64,000 bases of DNA from Rhizobium deserti. Its GTDB lineage: Bacteria > Pseudomonadota > Alphaproteobacteria > Rhizobiales > Rhizobiaceae. Below the pieces are notes generated by a model, which was given only the letters and a program-made list of their open reading frames with translations, searched no databases and was not told where the DNA came from. The DNA lies in NCBI RefSeq assembly GCF_004358025.1, contig NZ_SMTL01000001.1, positions 124,001 through 188,000 on the forward strand, read 5' to 3'. Position numbers and translations under genes: made by a program. This document shows, one piece after another, positions 28,925-38,670 of this stretch. Numbering within the stretch: the first letter of the stretch is position 1; each line of letters starts with the position of its first letter.

Positions 28925-30754
28925 ATGAAGCTGAACATTGCACGCAGTCTGGCCATCTTCGCCGCGGTTGTCACGCTGGGACTTGCGCTTTCGATCGGCA
29001 CGCAAAATTACGCCCTCAACAAGCTGCGCGTGAACGGAGAGATCTATAAACAGATCATATACGGCAAGGATCTGGTGGCAGATATCCTGCCGCCTCCCCT
29101 TTACCTCGTCGAAACATACATGCTGACGCTTGAAGCGGTGCAGCGGCCGAGCGTGGCAAAGGCCAATCTCGAACGGATCGCGGGCGTTCTCAAGCCGGCC
29201 TATGAGGACCGGCGGAAATATTGGCAGGAAAGTACGTTAAGTTCCGATCTTAAGCGGAAACTCTTGAGCGATGTCTTGGTGAAGGGCGACGAGTTCTGGA
29301 AGACCACGAACGACAAGCTCGCTCCTGCCATTCTTGGTGGCGATATGGCGACTGCAACGGCCGCGTCCGAGCAGCTGGCGAAGCAATTCCACATCCACGA
29401 ATTCGCCGTCAATGAGCTCGTCTCCATGGCCAATGAGTTTCTGGCTGGTGCCGAAAAGGATGCCGCCGAGCAGACCGAGCTTCTTTCGGCCATTACCTTG
29501 GCTGCCGCCGCGCTTTCGGTCCTTCTCCTGCTTGGCGGCCTCTTTGTCTTTCGTCGTCGCGCCATTGTTCCGCTATCAGCGATGCGCGATTACATGGCGG
29601 TGCTGGCGTCCGGCGATTATTCCCAGGACGTTCCTTTCAGCCAGCGGCGAGATGAGATCGGGGAAATGGCGCAGGCCGTTACCGTGTTTCGCCATTCGGC
29701 GGAAGAGCGCAACAATGCCCAGCGCCGCGAAGATGCCGAGCGCCGTTTGCAGGCCGAGCGTGAGCATGCCTCAAGCACTGAAAAAGCGCACGGCGATGCT
29801 TCCCGCGAGCAGGTCATCGCCCATCTCCGCAATGGACTGTCTCGGCTTTCGCACGGTGACCTGACCGTGCAGATCAACGAAAGCTTCGAAGCCTCCTACG
29901 AAGAGCTCCGTGCGGAATTCAACTCCAGCGTCCAGACGCTGTCGACGGTGCTCAAGGAGATTTCCGGCCTGACGGGCAGCGTCCAGACGGGCTCCGGTGA
30001 AATCGCCAGCAGCACGGACGACCTTGCGCAGCGCACAGAACAACAGGCTGCCTCTCTCGAGCAGGCCGCATCCGCTCTCGACCAAATCACCGTAACCATG
30101 AAGAATGCTTCGGGACGCGCGCATGAAGCGAATGTCATGATGACCGCCGCTCAGAAAAGTGCCGCACATTCGGCAGGCATCGTCGGTGAAGCCGTAGTGG
30201 CCATGGAGCGAATCGAAACCTCGTCTGCCCAGATCGGCAACATCATCAACGTCATCGACGAGATCGCCTTCCAGACCAATCTTCTGGCACTTAACGCAGG
30301 CGTCGAGGCAGCTCGTGCGGGAGAAGCCGGCAAGGGCTTTGCGGTCGTTGCACAGGAAGTTCGGGAGCTGGCAGGCCGTTCAGCCAAGCTCGCGCAGGAG
30401 ATCAAGCATCTGACCGATACCTCCGCCAATCAGGTCAAGGCAGGCGTAGCGCTTGTTAACCGCACCGGAGAAGCATTGGGAGACATCGACGAGCAAGTGG
30501 CCAAAGTTACCGACCTGATCGGCTCGATCATGCGCTCGTCGAGCGAGCAGTCCACCGCACTTGAGGAGGTCAACACCGCCATCAACCGGATGGACAGCGT
30601 CACCCAGCAGAACGCCGCCATGGTGGAAGAGACCAGCGCAGCCTGCCACGAGCTCGGCGAGGAGGCTGCGAAACTGAAGCGCCTGCTTTCGCGCTTTAAA
30701 CTGGATGGCGATTTTGCAAGCCGCGAGCAATCGCTATTGGCAATGGCGAGCTGA
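28925..30754 (+). CDS. Methyl-accepting chemotaxis protein
   Basis: This 609-aa transmembrane chemoreceptor relays ligand sensing to CheA/CheW. It has a first membrane helix (about residues 7-26), a periplasmic helical sensor region (27-182) containing PPPLYLVETYMLTLEA, a second membrane helix (about 185-207), HAMP (208-262), and a cytoplasmic signalling domain (about 350-570) whose hairpin tip includes IDEIAFQTNLLALNAGVEAA. No C-terminal CheR-binding pentapeptide is seen (it ends EQSLLAMAS). It is the only signalling receptor in a housekeeping region and converges with kdsA nine bases apart. Confidence 0.95.
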   Translation: MKLNIARSLAIFAAVVTLGLALSIGTQNYALNKLRVNGEIYKQIIYGKDLVADILPPPLYLVETYMLTLEAVQRPSVAKANLERIAGVLKPAYEDRRKYWQESTLSSDLKRKLLSDVLVKGDEFWKTTNDKLAPAILGGDMATATAASEQLAKQFHIHEFAVNELVSMANEFLAGAEKDAAEQTELLSAITLAAAALSVLLLLGGLFVFRRRAIVPLSAMRDYMAVLASGDYSQDVPFSQRRDEIGEMAQAVTVFRHSAEERNNAQRREDAERRLQAEREHASSTEKAHGDASREQVIAHLRNGLSRLSHGDLTVQINESFEASYEELRAEFNSSVQTLSTVLKEISGLTGSVQTGSGEIASSTDDLAQRTEQQAASLEQAASALDQITVTMKNASGRAHEANVMMTAAQKSAAHSAGIVGEAVVAMERIETSSAQIGNIINVIDEIAFQTNLLALNAGVEAARAGEAGKGFAVVAQEVRELAGRSAKLAQEIKHLTDTSANQVKAGVALVNRTGEALGDIDEQVAKVTDLIGSIMRSSSEQSTALEEVNTAINRMDSVTQQNAAMVEETSAACHELGEEAAKLKRLLSRFKLDGDFASREQSLLAMAS

Positions 30755-30767
30755 GCCAGAGGCTCAG
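30751..30767. terminator. Stop-codon hairpin between chemoreceptor and kdsA
   Basis: CTGAGCC (30751-30757) and GGCTCAG (30761-30767) form a perfect seven-base inverted repeat with a three-base loop. It contains the stop codons of both convergent genes. No U-tract is present, so termination is uncertain. Confidence 0.35.
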
Positions 30768-31612
30768 GCAGCTTTGGCCACAGCGTCGAGGGCCACAAGT
30801 TTTTCGAGAAGACGCGGCATGTCCTTGAGATGCACCATGTTAGGCCCGTCCGACGGAGCATGGTCCGGATCTTCATGGGTCTCGATGAACACCCCAGCAA
30901 CGCCGACGGCGACAGCGGCCCGCGCCAGCGTCTCGACGAATTCGCGCTGGCCGCCACTCGAACCGCCCTGTCCCCCCGGCTGCTGCACCGAATGGGTGGC
31001 GTCGAAAATCACCGGCGATCCGAGCGAGGCCATGATCGGCAGTGAGCGCATGTCCGAGACCAGTGTATTGTAGCCGAAGGATGCGCCACGCTCGCATAAC
31101 AGCACGTTGGGATTGCCGCTGGCGGTAAACTTCGCCTGGACATTCTTCATATCCCATGGCGCCAGAAACTGGCCCTTCTTGACGTTGATGGCGCGGCCGG
31201 TTTTCGCTGCTGCAACGAGAAGATCCGTTTGGCGCGACAGAAAAGCCGGTATCTGCAAAACATCGACCGTCGGGGCAACCAATGCGCATTGCTCCTCCGT
31301 ATGGATGTCGGTCAGCACCGGAAAGCCGAACTCCTTCTTGAGGTCGGCAAAGATTTCCATAGCGGCATCAAGTCCGATACCGCGCCGGCCCGAGATCGAT
31401 GTGCGGTTCGCCTTATCGAACGACGACTTGTAAACAAGACCTATACCGAGCCTGTCGCAAAGCTCCTTCAGGGCACCGGCCATCATGAAGGCATGGTCGC
31501 GACTTTCCATCTGGCAAGGTCCGGCGATCAAAGACAGAGGCGCGTCCTGCGCGAAAAGCACCTTGCCCTCCCCTTCGCCGACAGAAACCTGCGAATTTGG
31601 GGAAATGTCCAT
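30764..31612 (-). CDS. kdsA: 3-deoxy-8-phosphooctulonate synthase (KDO-8-P synthase)
   Basis: KdsA condenses arabinose 5-phosphate with phosphoenolpyruvate to give KDO 8-phosphate, used for the inner core of lipopolysaccharide. The 282-aa protein has [27 protein letters not shown], and [12 protein letters not shown] plus the C-terminal [16 protein letters not shown] loop. PEP supply links it to the nearby enolase gene. Relatives usually carry kdsA and eno adjacent, here separated by the chemoreceptor. Confidence 0.97.
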   Translation of the reverse strand: MDISPNSQVSVGEGEGKVLFAQDAPLSLIAGPCQMESRDHAFMMAGALKELCDRLGIGLVYKSSFDKANRTSISGRRGIGLDAAMEIFADLKKEFGFPVLTDIHTEEQCALVAPTVDVLQIPAFLSRQTDLLVAAAKTGRAINVKKGQFLAPWDMKNVQAKFTASGNPNVLLCERGASFGYNTLVSDMRSLPIMASLGSPVIFDATHSVQQPGGQGGSSGGQREFVETLARAAVAVGVAGVFIETHEDPDHAPSDGPNMVHLKDMPRLLEKLVALDAVAKAA

Positions 31613-31615
31613 GAT

Positions 31616-32488
31616 CTATTCCTCGAAGCCGAACAACACGCCTTGGCCGGGGGCGGCGGATACGAGAACGCGGCCCTCCCGGCGGATGAAGGCCACGTCA
31701 TTAGCAGCAAGGGTGATCTCTGTCACGGCAAGATCAGCCGTCTTGAAAATGATGGCGCGCCCGGTCAAACCTGTGAGCTTTGGATCCTCCCGCAGAGCAA
31801 ATTCATCCGCAAGCTCCTCCTCGTGCAAAACGCGAATGCCGGCGTTTCCCGTAGCCAACCGAAAACCTGTCTCGCTGCGATCCGCCTTGGCCTCGAAGAC
31901 CATCTCCAGAAGCTGGGCAAAATCCGCCGGCGCGGGCGCCGAAAAAATGATTTCACTGAGGCCCGTCACGGCATTCGAATGCAGTTCAAGCTCGCCCCGG
32001 TCGCCCGCGAAAGCCTTGATCCTTTGACAGCAGAAGAGAAAGAAATCCGCAGACCTTTCATCACAGGCAAATGCGAGCCGGAACGATGCTTCTGCCTCGC
32101 TTCCATCCGGCAGGCCCATTGCCCGGGAAAACTCCAACATATCGCCTGCAGACACGCCGTTTTCCTGGAAGCGAACATGATCGGCGCCGGCATCTTCCGA
32201 AGCAGCAACCAGGGCTGAAAGCCCTTCCCGGTTGCGGCTCCTGCGGAAGGCGATATCCCGCGTCGTGAAGACATTGCCGCGCTTGGCCGCAACGCCGGCA
32301 ACGCGACGATTGGCGATCGCGAGCGGTTCAAGATAGCTTCCGTCGCCGAAGAAGATGCAGGCATTGCTCGTGCCGAAGGGATGGAAAGCGTCTGGCGCCA
32401 CGGTAAAACCAAGCGCAGAAAGCCGTTTGCGCGCGCCGGAAAGCTCACTTACAGGCAACACGAGATGATCGATCAGTCTAATACTCAC
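31616..32488 (-). CDS. VOC (glyoxalase-like) family protein
   Basis: The 290-aa protein belongs to the vicinal oxygen chelate superfamily, glyoxalase-like branch: IRLIDHLVLPVSEL at the start is the first beta-alpha module with its metal His, followed by ALGFTVAPDAFHPFGTSN and FGDGSYLEPLAI. Function is unknown. A GTG at 32488 (GTGAGTATTAGA) is the likely start because upstream residues are not typical. It lies three bases before kdsA on the same strand, so it probably shares its transcript and is divergent from lexA. Confidence 0.8.
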   Translation of the reverse strand: MSIRLIDHLVLPVSELSGARKRLSALGFTVAPDAFHPFGTSNACIFFGDGSYLEPLAIANRRVAGVAAKRGNVFTTRDIAFRRSRNREGLSALVAASEDAGADHVRFQENGVSAGDMLEFSRAMGLPDGSEAEASFRLAFACDERSADFFLFCCQRIKAFAGDRGELELHSNAVTGLSEIIFSAPAPADFAQLLEMVFEAKADRSETGFRLATGNAGIRVLHEEELADEFALREDPKLTGLTGRAIIFKTADLAVTEITLAANDVAFIRREGRVLVSAAPGQGVLFGFEE

Positions 32489-32619
32489 GCATGTTCCCCA
32501 CAGCCATTTGCGCAAGTACATTGGGCAGATCCACGTTGGCTGCAAGTGCCTGCAGATGAAAGGCGTGCGCCTGACCATCAACTAAATTCAATATGCATCG
32601 CAGAAATTAGCCACTTGCA

Positions 32620-32634
32620 GAACACATATGGAAC
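32620..32634. promoter_or_regulatory. LexA operator (SOS box) of lexA
   Basis: GAAC-N7-GAAC (32620-32634) matches exactly the direct-repeat SOS box of alphaproteobacterial LexA. It lies 52 bases before the lexA ATG and indicates autoregulation. Confidence 0.85.
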
Positions 32635-32645
32635 ATATAGTGTCT

Positions 32646-32660
32646 GTTCTTGATTTGTTT
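32646..32660. promoter_or_regulatory. Possible second, imperfect SOS box
   Basis: GTTC-N7-GTTT at 32646-32660 is one base from the GTTC-N7-GTTC form and lies 11 bases after the perfect box, on the opposite reading direction. It may be a weaker LexA site. Confidence 0.4.
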
Positions 32661-32685
32661 CCGACTCTCACAGGATGTGCCGGTC

Positions 32686-33408
32686 ATGCTAACACGCAAA
32701 CAGCAGGAATTGCTTCTGTTCATTCACGAGCGCATGAAGGAATCTGGTGTACCGCCCTCCTTCGATGAGATGAAGGATGCTCTCGATCTGGCCTCTAAGT
32801 CCGGCATCCACCGGCTGATCACGGCGCTTGAGGAGCGAGGCTTTATCCGCCGACTCCCAAACCGGGCGCGAGCGCTGGAGGTTATCAAGTTGCCGGAAGC
32901 CTATGTGGCCAGCCTGCAGCCCCGCCGCGGCTTCTCGCCCAGCGTGATCGAAGGCAGCCTCGGAAAGCCGCAACTGGTGGTGCCGCCGCCAGCCAAGTCG
33001 GCTGCCAATGACGATCAGTCCAATGCGACCACAGTGCCGGTGATGGGACGTATCGCGGCCGGCGTGCCGATTTCGGCCATCCAAAACAACACGCATGATA
33101 TTGCCGTTCCTGCCGAGATGCTGGGTGCCGGCGAGCATTATGCTCTCGAGGTCAAGGGCGATTCGATGATCGAGGCGGGCATTCTCGATGGCGACACGGT
33201 GATCATCCGCAACGCCAACACAGCCAGCCCCGGCGACATCGTCGTGGCGCTGGTCGACGACGAGGAAGCGACTCTGAAGCGCTTCCGCCGCAAGGGAGCA
33301 TCGATCGCACTTGAAGCGGCCAATCCCGCCTATGAGACTCGGATCTTTCCGCCGGACCGGGTCAAGGTGCAGGGCAAGCTTGTCGGTCTCATTCGCCGCT
33401 ATCATTGA
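32686..33408 (+). CDS. lexA: SOS repressor LexA
   Basis: LexA represses DNA damage genes and is inactivated by RecA-promoted self-cleavage. The 240-aa product has a winged helix-turn-helix N-terminus ([20 protein letters not shown], residues 25-44) and a C-terminal S24 peptidase-like domain with cleavage site Ala125-Gly126 (RIAAGVP), nucleophile Ser160 ([10 protein letters not shown]) and general base Lys198 (EATLKRF). The long linker (residues 70-117) is typical of alphaproteobacteria. The ATG follows CAGGATG. Its 3' end overlaps comEC by 20 bases in convergent orientation. Confidence 0.97.
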   Translation: MLTRKQQELLLFIHERMKESGVPPSFDEMKDALDLASKSGIHRLITALEERGFIRRLPNRARALEVIKLPEAYVASLQPRRGFSPSVIEGSLGKPQLVVPPPAKSAANDDQSNATTVPVMGRIAAGVPISAIQNNTHDIAVPAEMLGAGEHYALEVKGDSMIEAGILDGDTVIIRNANTASPGDIVVALVDDEEATLKRFRRKGASIALEAANPAYETRIFPPDRVKVQGKLVGLIRRYH

Positions 33409-35905
33409 TCAGTTGCCGGACCGGCTCTGGCAGCCTCCTATTGAAGCTGCGGCTTCGCCAGTCGTAGTGACGATGCCACGTCCAAGGGCGGTCAATACCG
33501 GCCATTGCCGTACGGATCTGCCATTCTCCTGGCTTTGTCATGCCGCTGGTGACGATCTCGATCGCGCCGGTTTTCCGTAACGTAGCGCCATTAAGCAGCA
33601 ATGCGCCGGAGCGGCAGCGGTCGAAGCGCGCGCGGGATGCAATGATCAATCCGGCAGCGTCGCAGGCTGCTCCTGTGTACCGCCCGTCTTCTACAACGGC
33701 GACGACGACTCCTTCGGCCGACCTGGCGGCACACCAGGCGCGCGGCAGGCAGGTGAAGCGAGCCGTACCCACCTGGGCAATCGCCAGCTTCGCAGCCTGC
33801 ACGTCCTCCGGCGTCAGGTCCGGCAGTCTATCCCGCTGAACTCCAGCCTTTTCAGGAGCCGCCATAAGCAGAGGCTTTACCGGTTGGGGCAGCGGCAATG
33901 CACGGCTCCATTGATCATAGATGAAGTCCGGCAAGCGGCTGCGGTTGGTGATCATTTGCGTGGTACTCTCGGCGCCCTCCTTCAAGAGCGCGACCATAGC
34001 GCCGTCCTCAGATATCAACATGTCCGGAAGAGGCTTAGAAGCCTCCAGCCAAGCGAAGACAAATGCCAGGAGGAGGAACGGAATGCCGACTAGCCGCAGC
34101 CGACTTCTCAATAGCGTCAAGAGCAGGAAACCTGCTGAGGCCACTGGCAGAAACCATGCATGCTGGCGTCCTATGTCCACATTGCCCCCCCAGGCCGCCA
34201 CGTATTTGGCGATGCTGATCACCCCCTCCAGTCCATATCCCATCAGTGTGAGGAAAGGTGCGTCGAATCCGAAAGGCATCAACAGCATTCCAACTAAGCC
34301 TGCTGGCATAACCACAAAGGAGATGAGCGGCATGGCGGCAAGGTTTGCCGCCAATCCGTAGGTCGCCAACCGATGGAAATGCTCAACCGAAAAGATCGCT
34401 GTGGAGACACTTCCGATTAATGAGGTCACCAGAACACCTGCAACAAAATTCCAGCCGGCGAGGATGGGCGCCAAACCCGGCCGGCGGAAGATCGACCGCT
34501 CTGAGTCTTTCTCCCGTTCGCGACGCTTCCAAAGCGAATAGCCGGCAACCAGGGCGACCGTTGCCGCAAAAGACATCTGGAAGCTGGGTCCAAGGATTTC
34601 AGAGGGCGCCATGGCGATAATGAGCAAAGCCGCAAGCGCCACGTTGCGCAGGCTGAGCGCCTGGCGGTCCAGAAGGACGGCCACCAGAATCACGGTCATC
34701 ATGATATAGGCGCGCTCGGCCGAGACCCCGAAGCCTGAAATGAGGTAATAGGCGGTGACCATGAGCAGGGCACCGGAGGCTGCGATCTTCTTGACCGGAT
34801 AGATCTGGGCAAAGCCGGTGAACACCGACAGGAGCGTGCGGACGCCAACGAAAAAGATACCGGCTGCCAGGGCCATGTTCAAACCGGAGATAGCAACGAT
34901 ATGCGCCAGTCCGGAAAGTCGAAGAGCATCCGTCGTCTCCTGCGATATCGCCCGCCGCTCATCGGTGACTATAGCCGCAGCGAAGGCCCCGGCGTCACCC
35001 GGTACAATGTGACGGATGCGGGCCGCAATCTGGCTGCGCAAACTAAACAGCCAGTTTCCCAGCTGCAGCGGTTCGTCGGCAGCTTCAGAGGGTTCGCTCG
35101 TCCTCGGCGTCCCGAAGAAGAAGCCAACGGCGCCCTGCTCATCGAAATAGGAAGAGAACGCAAAATCGTTCAAGCCTGGAAGGGCTGGTCCGGAGGGCGG
35201 TGAAATCCGCACGCGCCCGCTGATCCGGTCGCCGATATCAGCCGGCTCGTGCCTCGCTCTGGCTAGAAGAGAAACCCGCGTCGGCGGCCGCGCAAGCTGC
35301 GGATTATCTGTTCCTTCAACCCTAACCACGTAGCGCCACCTCCCTTCAGCATCGAGCTGCCGTCGCTCAACCACGCCGGTCACCTGAGTGGTCACAGAAG
35401 TGTCGAGGATCGTCGTCGCATGCCGCCAAGTCTCCAGCTCTGCCAGCAGCATCCCCGCCAGGAAGAGAACAAGAGCAAGAGGCGTAAGATGGGCTGCACC
35501 GGATCGGTGACGCGTGGCGATAGCCATAGCGGTAAGCACCACGAATGCCAGGACCAGCGGCCAAAGGGGCGGATCGTAAGGCAAGGCGAATCAGCTTACC
35601 GCCCCTGCGCCGATCAGGACAGGCAGGAAAAGGAAAAGATGGCCATGAGTGGCCTCTTCCTCCAGCATGGTCCGAATAGTTTCGCGAACAGCGGGCACCC
35701 AGTGCCGTAGCGTCCAGGTTTTTTTTTGACGTCGGAAAAGCGCAGGCGGGTTGGGGGCGGCGAAACCCTTTAAGTCGGCCTGATCTTGCCCCGTCGGTAA
35801 GGCCGGTTGCAGGGGCTGCCGCGCTGACGGCGGAGCCGCCGAGCCGCCGTCTTTTCCCCTTCCGAAAAAGGCGATTTCCTCCTGCATCGAGATCCCGATC
35901 GCCAC
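33389..35905 (-). pseudogene. comEC: comEC (DNA uptake channel protein), interrupted by an in-frame TGA
   Basis: The complement holds a ComEC/Rec2-type membrane protein in one continuous frame of about 838 codons, broken only by TGA at 35591-35593. The N-terminal part (35594-35905) includes LEEEATHGHLFLFLPVLIG, the usual start of rhizobial ComEC. After the stop the same frame continues FALPYDPPLWPL and the full OB-like and competence domains (HIVAISGLNMALAAG). The C-terminal beta-lactamase-like domain found in Bacillus ComEC is absent, as in related species. Either the N-terminal arm is lost, translation restarts at TTG 35584 (731 aa), or the base is a sequencing error for TGG (Trp). Confidence 0.8.
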
Positions 35906-36172
35906 TCGTCAAAGTGCAGACAGCACAACTTTGACGCTTGCCGGGGAACTGTCAAGTGGCGGCACTTGTTGATGATTTCGCAGGGCTTCTATCGTGCTGC
36001 AACAAAAGGTTGGACGGCATCCTTCAGGCTGCCGCCCATGGTACTTCCGCGGTGCACAAATTGCCGTCAGGACAGCTTGGCATGAGCAATCGGATCATAT
36101 AGCTAAACGTGGGACGCTTAACCCTTATGGCGCTTTTCAGGCGCCATGCCGCCAAAAGGTTGGAGGATCAGC
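35906..36172. other. Intergenic region comEC / gltA (no gltX)
   Basis: These 267 bases carry no gene. An inverted repeat TCAAAGT / ACTTTGA (35910-35935) flanks GTGC and GCAC arms near the comEC start. The remainder must contain the gltA promoter; CATATAG at about 36091-36097 is a possible -10 region. In the relatives I recall, gltX stands here. Confidence 0.45.
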
Positions 36173-37462
36173 ATGACGGATATTAGCGCAAATTTGGTAT
36201 TGGGTGACAAGAAGGTCGACCTGCCGGTCAAGTCCGGGTCGATCGGCCCCGACGTGATCGATATCGGCGCCCTTTACAAGAACACCGGCACCTTCACCTA
36301 CGACCCCGGCTTTACCTCGACAGCGTCCTGCGAGTCCAAGATCACCTATATCGACGGCGATAATGGTATCTTGCTTCACCGCGGCTACCCGATCGAACAG
36401 CTCGCCGAGCATGGTGACTTCCTGGAGACCTGCTATCTGCTGCTTTACGGCGAACTGCCAAGTGCAGCACAAAAAAAGGATTTCGACCATCGCGTCACCA
36501 TGCACACGATGGTGCATGAGCAGATGAGCCGCTTCTTTACCGGCTTCCGCCGCGATGCCCATCCTATGGCCGTGATGTGCGGCTGCGTCGGCGCTTTATC
36601 CGCATTCTACCATGACTCGACAGACATCACCGATCCGCACCAGCGGATGGTGGCGAGCCTGCGGATGATCGCCAAGATGCCGACGCTTGCGGCAATGGCC
36701 TATAAGTACCATATCGGCCAGCCGTTCGTTTACCCGCAGAACGACCTCGATTACGCGTCAAACTTCCTGCGCATGTGTTTTGCGGTGCCGTGCGAAGAAT
36801 ACAAGGTCAACCCGGTGCTTTCGCGCGCCATGGACCGCATCTTCATCCTCCACGCGGACCATGAGCAGAACGCTTCGACGTCCACGGTCCGCCTGGCGGG
36901 CTCTTCAGGCGCCAATCCATTTGCCTGCATTGCAGCCGGCATCGCCTGCCTCTGGGGCCCGGCACATGGCGGCGCCAATGAAGCGGCTCTGAACATGCTG
37001 ACGGAAATCGGCACCGTCGATCGCATTCCGGAATATATTGCGCGCGCCAAGGACAAGAACGATCCTTTCCGCCTGATGGGCTTCGGACACCGCGTTTACA
37101 AGAACTACGATCCGCGTGCCAAGATCATGCAGAAGACGACGCATGAAGTTCTTGGCGAACTCGGCCACAAGGACGACCCGCTGCTGCAGGTTGCCATGGA
37201 GCTGGAGCGTATCGCGCTGACCGATGAATATTTCATTGAGAAGAAGCTTTACCCGAATATCGACTTCTACTCGGGCATCACTTTGAAGGCGATGGGCTTC
37301 CCCACCACCATGTTCACCGTGCTCTTCGCACTGGCTCGCACCGTCGGCTGGATCGCTCAGTGGGCCGAGATGATCGAAGATCCGCAGCAGCGCATCGGTC
37401 GTCCTCGGCAGCTCTACACGGGTGAGCCGCAGCGTGATTACGTGCCGGTTTCGAAGCGCTAA
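36173..37462 (+). CDS. gltA: Citrate synthase (type II)
   Basis: GltA condenses acetyl-CoA with oxaloacetate. The 429-aa product is the hexameric, NADH-sensitive type of Gram-negative bacteria. Key segments are the N-terminal beta domain ([12 protein letters not shown]), the catalytic His segment [15 protein letters not shown], the oxaloacetate His in [11 protein letters not shown], and [16 protein letters not shown] with the last catalytic region. The ATG at 36173 follows GGTTGGAGGATCAGC. A bidirectional terminator follows 19 bases after the stop. Confidence 0.98.
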   Translation: MTDISANLVLGDKKVDLPVKSGSIGPDVIDIGALYKNTGTFTYDPGFTSTASCESKITYIDGDNGILLHRGYPIEQLAEHGDFLETCYLLLYGELPSAAQKKDFDHRVTMHTMVHEQMSRFFTGFRRDAHPMAVMCGCVGALSAFYHDSTDITDPHQRMVASLRMIAKMPTLAAMAYKYHIGQPFVYPQNDLDYASNFLRMCFAVPCEEYKVNPVLSRAMDRIFILHADHEQNASTSTVRLAGSSGANPFACIAAGIACLWGPAHGGANEAALNMLTEIGTVDRIPEYIARAKDKNDPFRLMGFGHRVYKNYDPRAKIMQKTTHEVLGELGHKDDPLLQVAMELERIALTDEYFIEKKLYPNIDFYSGITLKAMGFPTTMFTVLFALARTVGWIAQWAEMIEDPQQRIGRPRQLYTGEPQRDYVPVSKR

Positions 37463-37480
37463 GCGCTAGCCGCTTTATCG

Positions 37481-37515
37481 AAAAAGCCCGGTCAGTGACG
37501 ACCGGGCTTTTTTTT
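37481..37515. terminator. Bidirectional terminator gltA / lpxB
   Basis: GCCCGGTC (37486-37493) and GACCGGGC (37500-37507) pair around a six-base loop, flanked by five A on the left and eight T on the right. It terminates gltA on the plus strand and has a five-base U-tract for lpxB on the minus strand. The lpxB stop codon lies in the loop and stem. Confidence 0.85.
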
Positions 37516-38670
37516 ATCCATGACTTCCAGAACGATGCCGGCGGCGGCCTCCCCGGGCGGAACCGGCACTTGAAGCCGCTCCCAGACGAGGTCAAATCCT
37601 TCCATCATCGCTTGTCGCTGCGGGGTATTGGTGGAAAGCATCTCGACCCATCGGCAAAGGCTGCCGGGCCGGACAGCCTGATTGATGTATTCGGGAACAA
37701 CGGGATAATCGGCCACGAGATTGGGAAGCGCGGCCGACCATATCTTGATCCGCTTCGACATCATCGTGATCAGCCAGTCCGCTTTGTAGGCCGAGACCAC
37801 CGGCACCGACGCGAGGCACAGTTCCAGAATGACGGTGCCCGATGCAGCCATTGCCGCATCCGCTTGCGCAAATGCGGACCATTTGTCATCCGAGGAACTG
37901 CTGATCTCTACCTGAACCGGAAAGCTGGCGGTTAACTCTCGAACCAGTGCCTCGCGTCGCGGCACGGTCGGCAACAGGAAACGAGTCCTGCCGTTACGTT
38001 CAGCGAATTGCTGAGCGGCCTCGCCGAGCAAGGGCAGCAGCGCTCGAATTTCCGCTGAGCGGGAGCCCGGCAGAAGCATGATGGTTTTTTCTTCCTCGCG
38101 TGACTTCGGCGGCCGGCTTGCGCGGATGCCACGTGTTTTCAGAAGGCTTGCATCGCTGGTCAGCCAGTGGCCGACAAACGTCGTCTCCGGTCCGCCGAGC
38201 CTTTTCATCGCAGCCGGTTCGAACGGCAGGACCGCCAGAACATGGTCGACATAGTGGAGCATCTGCTTGGCGCGGTATTCCTTCCAGGCCCAGACGCTCG
38301 GGCAGACATAATCGACAATCGGCAGATCCGGTAGCTTCGCCCTCACCTTCCTTGCGACCCGGTGTGTAAAATCCGGGCTGTCGATGATGACAAGCACATC
38401 AGGCCTGGCAGCGACGATCGCATCAGCCGTCTGGTTGATCCGCCTGAGCAGGTTCGGAAGGCGGGCCAGAACCTGAGTCAGGCCCATGATCGACAGTTCG
38501 GAAAAGTCGAAAAGCGAAACGAGCCCTTCCGCTTCCAGCGCCTCACCGCCGACGCCGACCAGCTTAACGGGCCCTCCGTGCGCCGCCTTCAATGCCGCAA
38601 CAAGATCGCCGCCAAGGAGATCGCCGGACACTTCGCCTGCCACGACCCCGACCTTCAAGACCTTGGTCAC
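37492..38670 (-). CDS. lpxB: Lipid-A-disaccharide synthase
   Basis: LpxB (GT19 family) joins UDP-2,3-diacylglucosamine and 2,3-diacylglucosamine 1-phosphate into the lipid A disaccharide at the inner membrane. The 392-aa product shows the N-terminal AGEVSGDLLGGDLV, the IDSPDFTHRVARKVR segment, PSVWAWKEYRAKQM and the LLPGSRSAEIRALLP donor-site motif. Its last residues (DKKKPGRH) are encoded by the shared terminator. The start overlaps lpxI by four bases. Confidence 0.97.
   Translation of the reverse strand: MTKVLKVGVVAGEVSGDLLGGDLVAALKAAHGGPVKLVGVGGEALEAEGLVSLFDFSELSIMGLTQVLARLPNLLRRINQTADAIVAARPDVLVIIDSPDFTHRVARKVRAKLPDLPIVDYVCPSVWAWKEYRAKQMLHYVDHVLAVLPFEPAAMKRLGGPETTFVGHWLTSDASLLKTRGIRASRPPKSREEEKTIMLLPGSRSAEIRALLPLLGEAAQQFAERNGRTRFLLPTVPRREALVRELTASFPVQVEISSSSDDKWSAFAQADAAMAASGTVILELCLASVPVVSAYKADWLITMMSKRIKIWSAALPNLVADYPVVPEYINQAVRPGSLCRWVEMLSTNTPQRQAMMEGFDLVWERLQVPVPPGEAAAGIVLEVMDKKKPGRH

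Noticed and set aside
35591..35593. Selenocysteine or read-through explanation for the comEC TGA
   Set aside because: No selenocysteine insertion hairpin is evident and ComEC has no selenocysteine form; a nonsense change or sequencing error is simpler.
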